The notes beneath the pieces were generated by a model that saw only the letters and a list, made by a program, of their open reading frames with translations, was not told the DNA's origin and did no database searches. A DNA stretch of 64,000 nucleotides, taken from Litsea cubeba. Lineage: Eukaryota; Streptophyta; Magnoliopsida; Laurales; Lauraceae. The translations under genes were made by a program, and so were the position numbers. Every line of letters begins with the position of its first letter. Position 1 is the stretch's first letter. This document shows, in pieces, positions 22,277 to 35,399 of this stretch. Where the stretch lies: NCBI GenBank assembly GCA_012931725.1, contig CM022946.1:56632058-56696057 (forward strand). Reading direction: 5' to 3'.

Positions 22277-24242
22277 TGATGTGAATTAAATCAATCCATT
22301 AAAATTACTGCAAGTGCACAGTTATCTTGTTGAGATAGTGGCAATTACAGGTCGATCCCACAGGGAGCACTACTGAGTTAAAATTTAAATCTGATTTTTT
22401 TTAAATCAAAGATTAATGAATAATTGAGATCTAAGAAAATCTAGAAGAATTCAGAAATAAACTAATCAAATATATATATAAAAAAATAGATCGGAGCATC
22501 CAGAATCCACTAAGCAAGATAATTAATTCATCATGCAATTATTCTACTATTTGTCTCAAAATAACTCAGATCAGAAAACAGATCAATGTTTTGGATCCGG
22601 AGGATTTGTCTTTTGCAAAAACCAGATTTTAATAAAAAGAATAAGATCACAACCCAAGACCTCCTTCACCTCATAAAAGAATGAAAAATCATAAGCATGA
22701 CTCATCAAATTAAGCATAAACTATCAAAGGATCTCAACCCTAAGCATAATCTATCAAAATAAGTATAAATCATCAAACTATTTTCATTAGAAATCAAATA
22801 GAGGCTGCCTAAGGCATGAAGACAGATCTATTATTCTAATAGAGAATGCATTTAAAAGAGACAAGAAAGTAAATAGAAAAATCACATAGATTAAATTAAA
22901 GATCTACTTAGCTTCATCTGTGTGCCCCAATCCAGAAATCTCCAGCCATTGAAAAGAACTCCATAAGTAATTTCATTAATAACATCTCCTTGTACAATGG
23001 TCTCTCAGAAATCTCTCTTCTAAAAATCATAATTTCTGAAACAGGGCTTCAGAATACCCAAAAATAATTCTTAAATTCTATTAATTAGGAAAAGAAAAAA
23101 AAATGAGAGAGAATAGTGGTGGACGTCCAAGGGAGGGAGTGTCTCACGTATGCTTCCTTTTGGTTCCTCTTATAACTCCGGTTATCTTACAGATACATTG
23201 AATCTGGACACTTTCTTTGCAAATTTGATTTATCTTCATAGATAAGGTATATCTCTTATCTCTTTTAAATTTGAATGAGGTGGATGCTTCTGGATAGCTT
23301 GAATAATCTTCAGATGGGTCCCACAAGGGATGTGCATCAATTGATTATCAATGGTGTGGATTTAATTGCAATCCCATCTAAAAATAAACATGAAAATCTC
23401 CAGGCCTGTAACTTTGTCAATTTAGCTCTGATTTGCACATTCTTAGGATCCACGATATCTACTCTGAACAAGCTTTCTAACGGTAGGTAAATTTCATCGA
23501 TCCGACGGTTGGATTGAAAGTTATGGCCATTTGAAGATGAGTTATCCTGAGAAAAACGGGATTAACTTTTGAAATTTGATTTGCAAATGATTCTTTCTCT
23601 CCACAACTCTTATTTTCCAAAGGAGATCAAATGTGGATAATTTAAACTCTTCTTCTTTTATTCCAATCATAATTGTGCTCTTTGAATTATCCATTAATAA
23701 TTTCAAATCTGCAACTGCTGTGGACCCTGCCATGTTGGACATTTCATCTGCCTGAATAGTGGGCCCTATGAGAAGTCTCCTATTGTAGTTAGGACTCTTC
23801 AACTGACATGATGAATGGACCCCTCATTTGATTGATTTTCACATAGCTTGTGTGTGGGTCCACGTGGTGAGTTCTTCTTTTCAAACTTCAAATCAGCAAT
23901 GCATGGCCCATGGTGACTATGTGTGCTTGAAAGTGGGTTCCATGACAGAGGCCTGCAATTCTCATTTTCTGCACATTCTAATTAAACACATCAAATACTG
24001 AAGAGCCCATATTGAAGCGGGACCCATCCGGACAGAGTCCTACTCCAACTGGGACTCTTCGAAGAAAATTTGCAAAACATTCTAAATTAATGCAGAAAAT
24101 ATATGAAAAGTATGAAAATTCAGGTTTCCAGGTGAAAATGCATGAAATGATGGAATTAGATGAATAATGATGCAATTCACCTAATCAAACCCCTAATTTA
24201 TCCTAAAATGATGCATAAATATGCAAATTCATGGACTCAACA
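22277..24242. mobile_element. Solo LTR B, 2.0 kb, in PDRG1-b intron 2
   Basis: Units 1 and 3 lack it, giving exact edges. It starts TGATGTGAATTAAATC and ends GGACTCAACA (TG...CA), with a perfect 5-bp TSD CCAGG at 22272-22276 and 24243-24247. Near the left end it has a CAAGTGCACAG ... AGGTCGATCCCACAGGGAG motif, which I recall from LTRs of plant Ty3 elements; the lineage is not proven. No coding domain is inside. Confidence 0.83.
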
Positions 24243-25364
24243 CCAGGGTTGATAAACAAGTAGCTCAATAAATCTATTACCCTCTTTTTTTTGAAGGTTT
24301 CTTATTTGCATCAAGACCAAGTTGTCACATGATTATTGGATGAAGTTGTTTAGCTACTGATTAGGGAATCCTCAGGATTAATTAAATCATACTTCCATTG
24401 CACTGGCCCCAAAATGTGAGTAGCAGGAAGAATTGAGGGACTTTTACATCATTAGTGCTTTCTGTTGGGTGTATAAAATATTATGTATTTTTTATTGATT
24501 AGGGGGAGTTATTCCTAACATCTTGGGCCAACTTGAGGTGCATTTGTGAGGATTTGACAGATTTGCAAATAAAGCGGCCCACTCAACGTTTAATGTGCAT
24601 CAAGCATTTTAGTAATACGATTGTGGATAGAATCTACTACGGGCACTCTCGTACCTTTTAGCGCAATAATAATAATCAATTTGAGCCTCTTGATCATTTT
24701 CTTTGCAGTTATCTTATCTGCTCCGCCTAAAAACTTGGTATTCCTGATAAGATCTTCATTTATAATTGGATAATCCCATGACCCTTGCCCTGTGCCTCTA
24801 GTTTTAGGATGTCATCTTCTTTGGGCTTCATGCTGAGTTTAATTTATCACTTCTTTTTTTTTTTGAATGATACCTAATGTATCGCCTTATTATAATCTAT
24901 TGATCCTTGAAGTTCTTCTCCATAACCTATTTCTTCGCTTGGATGTCAAAGTTTCTGCTTTATATTTTGGCATTTCTTAGCAAATTCTAACAGCTTTTGA
25001 GTTTGCCTTCTCTGATTGCCTTTTGTAGATGTTGCATATAGCAAATATATAAATGCCTTTTGGCACTGTCACACAACTAGGATAAAATTTGTAGTTACAG
25101 AAAGGTTCAACCAACGTCCTTTGCTAAAAACAAGCTTTATCTAATGTCACTTCCATGATATAATTAGGAGTCTTCAATAATATGGCTTAACTCCACTGAA
25201 GTACAAACCATTTCTAACAAATTGTGACTGCTGAATCAACAACAACAACGGGGACCCATCTTAAGGTGTTGATTGTATAGGGGAAAACTGTGACACTGAT
25301 TCTTAAACACACAACACAGCACACAACACACATATTTGAATGGTAACTGAAACAGTATATTAAA

Positions 25365-26880
25365 AAGAAGGCATACAACACACCACCAAAATCAGGAATA
25401 AGAGACTTATACCCAGAGAACAAAAGGCAAACAGTTACATGGTATAAGCAATCAAAGGAAAAGCCCTATCTACCCCTTGATTCGCTAGAGTGTCTGCCAT
25501 GGCATTCACCGACCTTCTAACATGCTTAAACTAGACATAACCATGAGAAGATAAGGACTTGATTTCCGCGCAGAGGAAGTGGAACCTCCAAGGACCCACC
25601 CTCATTGCTTGAGATCCAAGACATAGCATTTGAGGAGTCACTCTCCACCAATAATTTGTCCTGAAATGAAGAGAAAAACAAAAGAAGAGCCTCTAAGATT
25701 GCCAACACCTCGGTCACATTTGAATCCTTTATACCTACATTCTTAGAGAACATAAGCAAGACATCCCTTTCGTGGTCCCTAAGCACATCCCCAACACCCG
25801 CTGGCACAGGCTTTCCTCTAGCTGCCCCATCCACATTAAATTTCAAAAAGCCCCTGGGGGAGGACACCACACTTCCACCTTCATTATTCTAGGCACTGAA
25901 CAAAGCAAACAAGCCTCCCAATTATGAAAAATATAATCTATTTTGAAATTAGTAAACTCCTTCCTTACCAAAGCCCACTTCACTATTCGCCAAGTAATAA
26001 ATGAAGGAAGATCGCTGTAGAGTCGTAGACCATCCTCACTCCGCTGAAAATTCCATCACTCCTTTCTTTCCAAATAGACTGCACTATGGTAAAAGGGACA
26101 AGTCTCCACAGAACCACCCCGCATCCTGAAAAAGGACAAATTCTCCAAGCTTCAAACATACTGATCATAGAACCTAACAAACACCATGCTAATCCGCATC
26201 TCTGACAGAAGTCTCTCCACAAAGAGGATGAAACATCACGATGCAAGAAAAGGTGATCCACTGTCACCAACCCATTCTCACATAAAGGGCACACATCTGA
26301 AATCTCCTGCCAAGACAAGCCTCTCCTTCTAAGATTATCCGCAGAAGACACCTTTCCTTCCATCAACCATCATAGAGTCTCCACCCGAGGAGGCGCCAGT
26401 CCTGACCGCACAAGTGAGCAAGGGGATCTGAAAGAGGGTCCACATGCATACTGTAGAAGGACTTGGTAGAGAACTTTCCAGGACTAGGAGCAAGGATCAA
26501 AATAGCAGTTGCAGTAGGTGTAGCGGGCAATGGCCAAAACGCTATGTAGCGGTTGCGGTGACACGTAGCGGCGTGAATTTTTAAGTGGTAAAAAAAATCT
26601 GAATCTTGTGTAGCAACCAATCTTGTATTTTTTTTTAGTGATTTGGAACCATATAGAGGTAGAGATAACTTTAAAAAAGTCTATTCAGGAGAAGAAATAG
26701 GGAAAACAGTGTTTTAAATTGAAACAATATAGCTCTACTAGGTTTTAGACCGTAGCACTACTATTTTCAAAATAGCATATCGGCTTCCACCGCTATGGCC
26801 AATAATGTAGCGGCTGCTATTTTCAACCATGACTAGGAGCCCAAATGCGTACATCAGCTTCTTCCCTGCATAAAAATACA
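25365..26880 (-). mobile_element. L1 ORF2 C-terminal fragment (copy b)
   Basis: Same antisense fragment as at 2140, here without the solo LTR. It has a linker with SPGKFSTKSFYS, a zf-RVT segment (about 26310-26230) and an RNase H segment (about 25850-25580). Zinc-ligand spacing CPLCENG...H is kept, but the expected later Cys is Arg (LHRDVSSSLW). In copy c it is still Cys. Confidence 0.8.
26491..26830. mobile_element. Mutator-like MITE (copy b)
   Basis: Orthologous to 6585-6923. The GACTAGGAG repeats are at 26482-26490 and 26831-26839. It differs by scattered substitutions only, so it duplicated with the unit rather than transposing again. Confidence 0.8.
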
Positions 26881-27999
26881 TTAGAAATAATATTCAACAA
26901 AGACACATACTCTTAACTATTCCAAGAGACACAGGGACCTCTTGAAAGACACTAACCAAGAGACCGCCCCACCCAAAAAAAAAACCCAATTCTCCTTCTC
27001 CATTCTTAAACACACATAGAAGACCTATATTTGACTGTTAAATGGCCCATCTCAGCCTATGGGGGCCCATTGTAGGTATTATTCTTCTTGTATTACTTTA
27101 AGCTATTTAAACTGCATAATTGCTCCAATTAATAAAAAGTAAAGAGACTGCATCCTATATTTTTCTTTCTCACTAATACTCTCTTTGCAACCTAATTGGT
27201 TTAAGACATTATTGTCCTTAGTTCTTACTCCTTATTCATCTTCTTTGGTAATGCAGATCAAGAACGACTAGATTATGAAGCAAAGAAACTTCAGAGCTAT
27301 GTGAAGGAAAAGTGCTATTCAATTTCAGAGAAGGGAGCTCTTGCTGACAAGATTAGCCCAGGGGTCCTCAGATCTCTGGTTACATTAACAGACAAGTTGA
27401 AGTAGCTTGTGTACGGGAAAATGGATGCAACTTTGTATATCATTTTCTGTAATGTTGTTTGCTCATTGTCTTTCATGAATACAGCGGTGAAGTTTACCAT
27501 ATTTCACTGGTTCTTCAAAATTGTGCAGATGAGTCAGGTCCCAAGCCTGACTCAACTTAATAGTGTGCCCCTATGGCTTAAATTGCAGCTAGTCTGGTTT
27601 TGAAAGTTACTTGGATGACTAGTTCCATCTCTGTGATTGCAGATGAAGCCTTCTACTATCTGTTTTGCACATGGTTTTAGTGCATGATATATACAAAAAA
27701 TTAAATCAATGATACTTTGAATAAACGCATCATTTTGGGCATGGAAAATTTGGAATAGACCTGACTGAGCATAGACCCAATTATCACTTGGGTAAAAAAA
27801 AGGATTCTTATTCAAATCCTTCAAGTCTAGTTCTTCGAGGTGACCAAATGATTGAAAGTCCATTAAACAGTTAGTTAGGGGTTTTATGAGTTAATAAAGA
27901 ATTTGAATGGGTGAGATTAAGATTTTGGGGCCCATAGGAGCTGCATAAAACTAAATATGAACAAGGATTTTGAATCTCAACCTAGGACCTTTCCACTAA

Positions 28000-28913
28000 G
28001 GGCACGTTTGGCAAACGTCCACGGTGAGGATTTTTAGCAGTTTTCCTCGCTTCCACAGAAAACTCAAGTTTGGAACAAAGAGGAAAAAGTGTTGAAAGAG
28101 TTCTTTGTTCCATGCGTTTGAATATATTCAGGATCAGCCCCCCCCCACGTACACACACACTCTCGGAAAGGTGAAAGCTACGGGCGCGTGCATTTGTGGA
28201 GCGACTAGTAACCGGACGGTAGTTTTGAGGTTAACTTTTTTTTTTTTGTGATTTTCTATTTTTTGGGTCCCACAATCATGATCCGGACCATTCATCATCG
28301 TTAGAATCTCCAACACGGCTCATATGTCAAAAATCAACTATTGATTTTTCATATATCTTGAGATATTAACAAAGAAATCCACACCATTGGATCATGAGAT
28401 CTGAAATTCTATGGGCCGCTTATGTTGAACCTGAACCATTCAATTGCTCTAAAAGGCCTCAAATGTCTGGCTAGTCACATATGGCAACATGATTAACGAT
28501 GGATGATGAGAAAATGGCAAAAAAAATATTAACCATTGATTTGCCACGATATTAAAGAAGGGATTTTTGACGGTACGTGTTTTTCAATTTTTTGGTTTAT
28601 GTGGGCCCTCAAGTCATGATCCATATCATACATCATCTTAAGAAGACTAAGTACAGCCAGACAGTTAAATTTCAGCCATTGATCCATTATAAATCTTGAA
28701 ATACATGGAAAAGAAATTTCAAATATTTATTTTTTATTTATGTGAGGCCATTTGGAAGATCCAAGCCGTTCACATCTTTAGAGAGATCAAAACAGTTAAA
28801 AGATGAAAGCACAGCCCTTGATTTCTCATAAATCATTAGAAATTTTCCAAAAAAGTTACAACCATTGGACCCAAAATAATGTAGATGGTAGGATTCCTCT
28901 CCCAAACGTGCCC
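28000..28913. mobile_element. Tourist/PIF-like MITE (copy b) upstream of PPR-b
   Basis: The same GGGCACGTTTGG inverted ends and TAA flanks (27997-27999 and 28914-28916) as copy a, with about one per cent scattered differences. It ends 149 bases before the PPR-b ATG. Confidence 0.75.
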
Positions 28914-29062
28914 TAAAAATTTATAGTGGTGCTCTTCTAGCCCGCAACCACTTTTCGTCTCCCGAAAACCAATCCCCTAAACAAGAAAGGACGCCTATAG
29001 AGGCTCGAGGCTAGAGCTCATATCAGAGAAGCATTCTTCTTCTCCAACCAAAAAAAAGGAAA

Positions 29063-30883
29063 ATGGCGTCGGTGGCCTCTTCGATTCCTTCCCTTTCTCG
29101 CTCAAGAACGGCCATGGCTGCACTAAAAAAGGGTACTACTTCTACTAGTATTATCAGTTGTTATTGTTATTCTAATACTGCAAAGGAATTGAATCCTGAT
29201 GATGCATCGAGCCGAACCCAGTTCTTGAATTTTGTGATCGATCGATGTAAATCAGAGAATTTGAAGCTTGATGATGCATTGGGTTGGTTCGATCGTGTGC
29301 TCCTCATGAAACCCTTGCCCCCAGTTGTTGTTTTCAGTAATCTATTAGGGGCTGTGGCAAGAATCAAACACTATTCCCCTGTTGTTTCTCTCTATCCGAG
29401 GATGATTTCGACTGGGATTGCACCCGACATAATTACTCTGGGCATTCTGCTCAACTGTTACTGCAGATTGAAGCGGGTCGATCTGGGGTTCGCCGTTTTT
29501 GGGGACATCCTTAAACGAGGTTTCGAACCCAATGCAGTAACTTGGACTACTTTAATTGGGGGCCTTTGTAAGGTGGGCGAAATTGATGAGGCGATTGAAT
29601 TGTTGACGAAGATGGTGGAGATGGGATGCCCCGCTGATGTGGTTACTTACAGTACCGTCATAGATGGGCTCTGCAAGAGTGGGAAGGTGGATGCTGCTCT
29701 TGCGATGCTGAGTGCGATGGAGAGGGGAAGATGTAGACCCAACACTATTGTATATAACACCATCATACATGGGCTTTGCAAAGAGGGGTTGGTCAAAGAG
29801 GCCATGGACCTCTTTTCGGAAATGGTGGAGAAGGGGTATGGGCCTGACATAGTTACATACAATGCCCTCATCAATGGGCTTTGCAAGACTGGAAACGTGA
29901 GTTCTGCTCTCCATTTGTTTAGAAAGATGGAGAGGGAAATATGTAGGCCTAATACTTGTACCTACAGCACTATCATTGATGGTCTTTCCAAACAAGGGTT
30001 TTTGGATGAGGCCCTAGGCCTCTTTTCAGAAATGGTTGGTAACAACAGTGTTTCACCAGATGTAGTCACTTATAGTTCTTTAATTCAGGGATGTTGCAAT
30101 TTGAACCGGTGGGAGGAAGGCAGGAGATTATACAATGAAATGATAGATAGGCACATATTTCCTGATGTCGTGACAATCAACATATTGCTAAATGCTTTTT
30201 GCAAACAAGGGATGATGAAAGAAGCACATGAGTTATTTGACTTCGTCATTCAAAGAGGCAAGAAGCTTAATACAAGTTCTTATAGTACATTGATGGATGG
30301 TTATTGTTTGCAAGAGAAAATGGACATTGCAGTACAAATCTTTAATTCTATGGTGACTGATGGCGTTAAACATGATGTGTACAGCTACAATGTCTTGATT
30401 AATGGATACTGCAGAAGTGAGAGAATAGATGAAGCTATAAGGCTCTTTCAAGAAATGCGCCATAAGGGACTAATTCCTGATATTGTTACTTACGCCACTC
30501 TTTTGGGCGGTTTGTGCAGAGATGGGAAAATTGAAATGGCAAAAAAGCTATTTGATGGCATCTCTGACAATGGTTTGGTGCCAAATGTGATTACATATAC
30601 CATAATGATCAATGCCCTCTGCAAAGAAGGTTTGATGGAGGAGGCCAATGAGCTATTTTTTCAAATGGAAGAAAATGGTTGCTTACCCAATCCTTTCACA
30701 TTCAAAGCAATTCTTCGTGGTTTTTGTGAAATTAATGAGATGCAAAAGGTAGTGGGAATTCTCCATATAATGGCTAAGAGAGATGTTTTGCTAGACGTAG
30801 ACACCAAGTCTATTGTAGTTGACTTGCTCTCGAAGGATGAACAATATAAAAAATATATTGAATTTATTCCTACTTACAAGTGA
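29063..30883 (+). CDS. PPR-b: intact P-class pentatricopeptide repeat protein, 606 aa
   Basis: Single-exon gene. The N-terminus (about residues 1-40) is Ser/Arg/Ala-rich with no acidic residue in its first 30, as expected of a mitochondrial or plastid transit peptide. From about residue 90 it is built of consecutive 35-residue repeats of the form VVTYSTVIDGLCKSGKVDEA...M...G..PD, about 14 in number. All are P-type, with no L/S repeats and no E or DYW tail. The high regularity of the T-Y-x-x-L-I-x-G-L-C-K core is typical of the Rf-like subgroup, whose known members bind organelle RNA and some restore male fertility. RNA binding is family knowledge; the target is unknown. The leader just before the ATG is A-rich. 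It is followed in the same orientation by MIP1-b exons, 1.6 kb away. It is the only unbroken PPR copy in the window. Confidence 0.93.
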   Translation: MASVASSIPSLSRSRTAMAALKKGTTSTSIISCYCYSNTAKELNPDDASSRTQFLNFVIDRCKSENLKLDDALGWFDRVLLMKPLPPVVVFSNLLGAVARIKHYSPVVSLYPRMISTGIAPDIITLGILLNCYCRLKRVDLGFAVFGDILKRGFEPNAVTWTTLIGGLCKVGEIDEAIELLTKMVEMGCPADVVTYSTVIDGLCKSGKVDAALAMLSAMERGRCRPNTIVYNTIIHGLCKEGLVKEAMDLFSEMVEKGYGPDIVTYNALINGLCKTGNVSSALHLFRKMEREICRPNTCTYSTIIDGLSKQGFLDEALGLFSEMVGNNSVSPDVVTYSSLIQGCCNLNRWEEGRRLYNEMIDRHIFPDVVTINILLNAFCKQGMMKEAHELFDFVIQRGKKLNTSSYSTLMDGYCLQEKMDIAVQIFNSMVTDGVKHDVYSYNVLINGYCRSERIDEAIRLFQEMRHKGLIPDIVTYATLLGGLCRDGKIEMAKKLFDGISDNGLVPNVITYTIMINALCKEGLMEEANELFFQMEENGCLPNPFTFKAILRGFCEINEMQKVVGILHIMAKRDVLLDVDTKSIVVDLLSKDEQYKKYIEFIPTYK

Positions 30884-32472
30884 TGTAATGCAAGTCGTGA
30901 GGTCAATTCCCTCTCTTCATACTTCTGATACATCAGGTTAATACTTTGAGAAGGATTAGCACTCTATTGGGAACATTATGCTATAAAAGGTACTTTTCTT
31001 CCTAAAACAAGCATTTGGTTGAAGTATGCTTTATAAAAGAAATTGTCTAATAGAAATGATACCTTTTCTTCTTTTTACTTCCAAGAATAAGAAAATCTTA
31101 TCATCTATTGATTTTTATTTATATATTGAAATGGTTACTTCAAAGCTATTGATTGTTGCATTTCTCCTAACCAACATGCAATGTGTTTGATAGATGAGTA
31201 CTTAGTATATGGAAGTAATGTTGATATTTTGTCTCATTATTTTTGTCCCACAGTATCTTGTTGGTTTTTGTTTAAACAGAAAGTGGTAGTGTTGTCTTAG
31301 TTGAATTGATTCATTAATATTTGCTGATTTGGAAACCAAACACAAAGCCCTAATGATGATATCAGTTTGTACTTTGTAGTGGATGTCTACAACTCTGTTT
31401 TTTTTTTTTTTTTGTCCTTTTTTTTTTTGTTTTAAACATGGAATCGTTTATGTAACACTCAGATCCTTTAGAGCACTCTAGTTGGGTGCTTCTTAACATT
31501 CCTATGAGGACATAGAAATGAAAATGTGAAGAAGAAAATAAATTTGTGGGTAAGGGACAGAGATTTGTTCATTAACTCTGTCTATGCAAACATTAACATA
31601 AAATTGTAACCCTCTTGCTAATGTCAAACTTGAGTGAATCAACAGAAATCAAATAGCACTAAAGATCTCAATCGTGCCAAGAATGAGGCCTAACATCCCA
31701 CAAGCCACAAGGGGCTACCAACCTCCAACTTGTACAAAGTTATTGCAAGGACAAGGCTGGCGACATCCGGCTGCTCTGGTTTTCTTTGATTTTCCTTTCT
31801 TTGTTAGCCTTTTTTTTGGAGGCAACCCCGGTAAGGCCTCATGCCTTTATTAGTGGGGTTAGTCACTAATCACTAAGATTTAGGATGCTTAATTGCGCTT
31901 AGTGGCCTAAGCATTAGGATTAGTGGTGTGTGATGCATTAGGTAGTGGGTCATGCATATCATACTTACTTGGACCCACCTTGGCCCGGTGACCCAAGGGA
32001 CTCTCATTATGAGCCCATACCCATTTGCCAAGGACTTTCTTGTAAACTCCTGAATTTTGTGGTGGATGTCTTAGTTAAACTGAAAAATAGTTATGATCAT
32101 TATTTTCATTTTGAAACGTTTTCTTGACATATGGGTAGAAAATATCATGGCCGCTACTAGCAAGCATGCTTTCTGATAGTCCTTGAATATTCATTTTATC
32201 CCAATTTTGACCTTTTTCACGTTGGAATCTTATGTCAAAAGAAACACTAGAACTGTTGGAACATATGAATTTTGGTCTCTACTTAACCCAAAGAAAAATT
32301 TGAGTGACATAAGAGCTTTTCTTTCTGTAACTCCTATGGCAAACTGGGAACCTCCTTTTCATGCGTTTGAAGTTAATCACAGTATTTTCATTAATTTCTT
32401 TATGAGTAAAGATAGGTCTATTAGCCACTCAGAGTGCTAATGCTGGATATATATTTCTTCTTACAACTTCAG
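30884..32472 (+). other. Spacer between PPR-b and MIP1-b exons
   Basis: Almost base-for-base the same as 10971-12562. The main differences are a 4-base deletion near 31498 and a few substitutions. No gene recognised. Confidence 0.5.
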
Positions 32473-32837
32473 GTACCTGAGAAAGTACATACTGCGGGAA
32501 AGAATTCCTTGCCGGTCCGTACTTTGAAAGTTCATCTCTGCCAGTGTCCCAGCAAGCTATCTGAAGAGTTGGTCAGATGCATGACTGCAATATATTGTTG
32601 GGTATGTAATGCAGCATCGGCAAAGCCAGAAAACGGTTGTGTGCCATTAGAATCAAGGTCATCCACCGAAATAGCCCTGCCACGACAAAGTGTCGGAGGA
32701 GATCAAGATTGTTCTTGGAGATCAATGATGGAAATATCTAGGATATTGACTGATGGAAACCAGCACTCACGAGCATCTTATGCCACTAGCAGCTACAGGT
32801 GGGAAGTTGATGTCTGATTTTGTTCAGAGTCTCTTTG

Positions 32838-32841
<4 letters not shown>

Positions 32842-32907
<66 letters not shown>
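32842..32907. repeat. (GA)n microsatellite in MIP1-b intron
   Basis: About 33 GA units, roughly twice the tract in MIP1-a although flanking DNA is nearly identical. It creates a spurious Arg-Glu repeat frame. Confidence 0.95.
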
Positions 32908-32909
<2 letters not shown>

Positions 32910-34948
32910 AATATTTGTTGTTTGGTCAGCAATGGTGGCAACCAATTAAATGATATTCTTGTCTCTAAATCATGGCATTTAGCTGGCCCATCATTGGATG
33001 GGCCAGGCTCTAGTGTCTTGTCTATTAGATGATTCTAGCTATCTGTTTCATTGCTTGATAATGGACAATGAAAGTCAATGGTCCATTATTACTGAGCGAA
33101 ATCGTAAAACTAAATCCAAGAAATGGGAAGCAAATTTTTGTGTATCCCTTATTAACATTGTGGCCCATCATTTGAATGATTTCTCACCAAAAGGTTCACC
33201 CTGCATGTTAAGTTTGTAGTGATCAAAATTGAGCAATCAAATATATTTCCTCTCTTGATTATTTTATTTAATATTTTATCCCTCTTCTCCCCATATTGTA
33301 GGTTTACCTGAAAGAATAATCTTCCATTGGTCTCATAAATTTTCAGGGTTTTGGTGGAGCAACTGGAAAGAGTGAATCCAAGCCATATGGAAACTGATGC
33401 CAAACTAGCGTTTTGGATCAATGTGTACAATTCTCTAGTTATGCATGTAATGGTTACTGATAACAATTTAGTTAGACATACCTTTTCTATACTTCTGTAA
33501 TTTCTTATTATATACTACCTGTTTTATAGGCCTATCTAGTATGTGGAATCCCCATTAGATCTATTAGGAGGATGGCCTTGTTTCAAAAGGTAGTGCTCTT
33601 GCTTCCTAAATATTTTAAGATCCATTGTCTGATGACAATTGCCTTGAAATGATGGAAATGGGATGCAAAAGGATATGTTAAGATAACTTGGCTTCAATTC
33701 TAGTTAACTTCCTGGCCTCACACTCCTAATTAAGTACAGTATGTATGCCTATTTTTGTGATGTTCATCTAGATTAAAGTTTTCTTTTAAAAGATGAGTTA
33801 CTTGCTGCCTCTAGAAAATCTAATTTTTAAAGACAACTTAGTGATGGGAAGTTCAAGCGCTTGCAATGGCTTAAAGAAATTAAGACAACTGTAATTATAT
33901 TTCAATGTTTTGACGAGTTCTAGAATCTGTTTGTTCAAAATTGTCGTTTTTGAAGGAAATAGTTCTCTAGCGCTCTCACTTTTTTCATTTGAATTGCAAC
34001 TCCTAAAATTGCTTGCTATGATTAAACCATTCTATTGGAAAATGGATCATACTATGGCAACTTTTACTGATTTAGATTGTCTTTATTAAACAGAGACAGG
34101 TAAACTGACGTAAAAGCAAGTGTGAAACTTCTCATCCATTGTTTTTTTTTTTTTCTTCTTCTTGGTTTTTTCCTTGCTATTGAATGAGTGGATCATGATC
34201 GGAATTGGGCTAGTTTTGGTCTTAAACATGTGATTGAAAATTAATAAATATTTTTTTGTGGAAGAGGACCAATGATTTTTTATTATGCCTTAACGAATTT
34301 GTTTTTGTAGTCCAGGCCGGTTACGACATTGGGGGACACATCATAAGCACGAATTCCATAGAGCATCCAATACTATGTTGCCGTTCACCGCGAATTGGCC
34401 GTGTATGAAAATAAATTTTGCTTCACATTTTTATTCATTCTATATTCATGTCGCATTCCATTTAGTGTGACTCATGTATTTATTTTGTATTTGTTTTATG
34501 TTATGACAAAGCATTCTGTAAGATAAATGATCCTATGCTGCTGCACGGATGTTTGGAGCCCGTCTTTTTGTCACCCAAATCATTCGTAATCGTATCGCAT
34601 TCCTCTTTAGATTAGGTAATGGCCCAGATTTTACTCATATAAGAGTTACATGTGATGTTGGATTGATCATGTGTGAAATATATAGCTGTATTTTCTATAC
34701 ATGATCAACACAACAATGAATATCACACTGCTTTGAATGAAATTTTGGTCCCATTGCCATACAAAGGGTGGTGCCCAGCATGAATGGCTTTAATAAGCAA
34801 AGGGTGGAATTACACAGGTTAAATGAAGTGACCTGCTTCCATCGGCACCATACTAATGGCAGCGTAAGATCATTTCTCATGCAGGTGCATGTCAGATTTT
34901 TGAACAAAATGAATTACCTGATCTTTCTTTTTGCCCCTTTATACTAGG

Positions 34949-35399
34949 GATGTAGATGAACCTCCTTCCAATGGACTTGGACCTGACCCAACATCCAAAA
35001 TAAGTTAAAACATTATCATACTGCAATATGACTTTATGCTTGCAAGCACAAGGCACTACCACCTATACTGTAATGAGGATTACTATCATACAGTGTTAAA
35101 CGTTAATTGTGAATGTGAGCGGGTTGGATTGATGATAAGTGCATCCCACATGGAGCTCAAATCGTAACCTCTCGTAGGATCCATGAAAGGTAGCTCTCAT
35201 TTGAAAGATTTGTATGTAATATATATTTTTTATTAGTATATAAATGTTATATAAACCACCCAGGTGGTATTCAGGCATGGACGTGACTAGACTTTAGACC
35301 AAACCTGATTACAATTAAATCCAAAAAGAGGGGTCCATACCAGGATTTCAGGTCAGGTCCTTTGGATAACTCGGTAATTAGAAGTCCATTGACATCCCA
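34949..35399. mobile_element. Possible hAT-like MITE relic in MIP1-b intron
   Basis: Copy of the relic at 14990-15432, at the same intron position, with several small indels. Confidence 0.38.

Larger units (their letters stand above)
21735..27405 (+). pseudogene. PDRG1: PDRG1-b: PDRG1-like gene with lost splice acceptor
   Basis: Exon 1 21735-21815, exon 2 21924-22191, exon 3 27257-27405. All three exons are open and join in frame to a 165-residue protein of the same plan as PDRG1-c, with Glu to Lys in exon 1 and several changes in exon 2. The intron-1 acceptor is GG (21922-21923) as in PDRG1-a, not AG. Nearby alternative AG dinucleotides downstream would change the frame or drop the start of the conserved block. 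Intron 2 carries a solo LTR, the L1 fragment and the MITE. Either the gene is dead or it uses an unusual splice. Confidence 0.72.
7734..27639 (+). repeat. Segmental repeat unit 2 (complete)
   Basis: One complete unit: PPR-a, MIP1-a, intergenic DNA, PDRG1-b. Its left edge follows the PDRG1-a 3' end and its right edge is the same junction repeated after PDRG1-b. Unit-specific insertions are the L1 tail at 18183, the hAT-like MITE at 19208, the MITE at 20919 and the solo LTR at 22277. Each has an empty site in another unit, so they postdate the duplication. Confidence 0.85.

Noticed and set aside
32753..32953. Frame with a long Arg-Glu repeat
   Set aside because: Translation of the (GA)n microsatellite in an intron.
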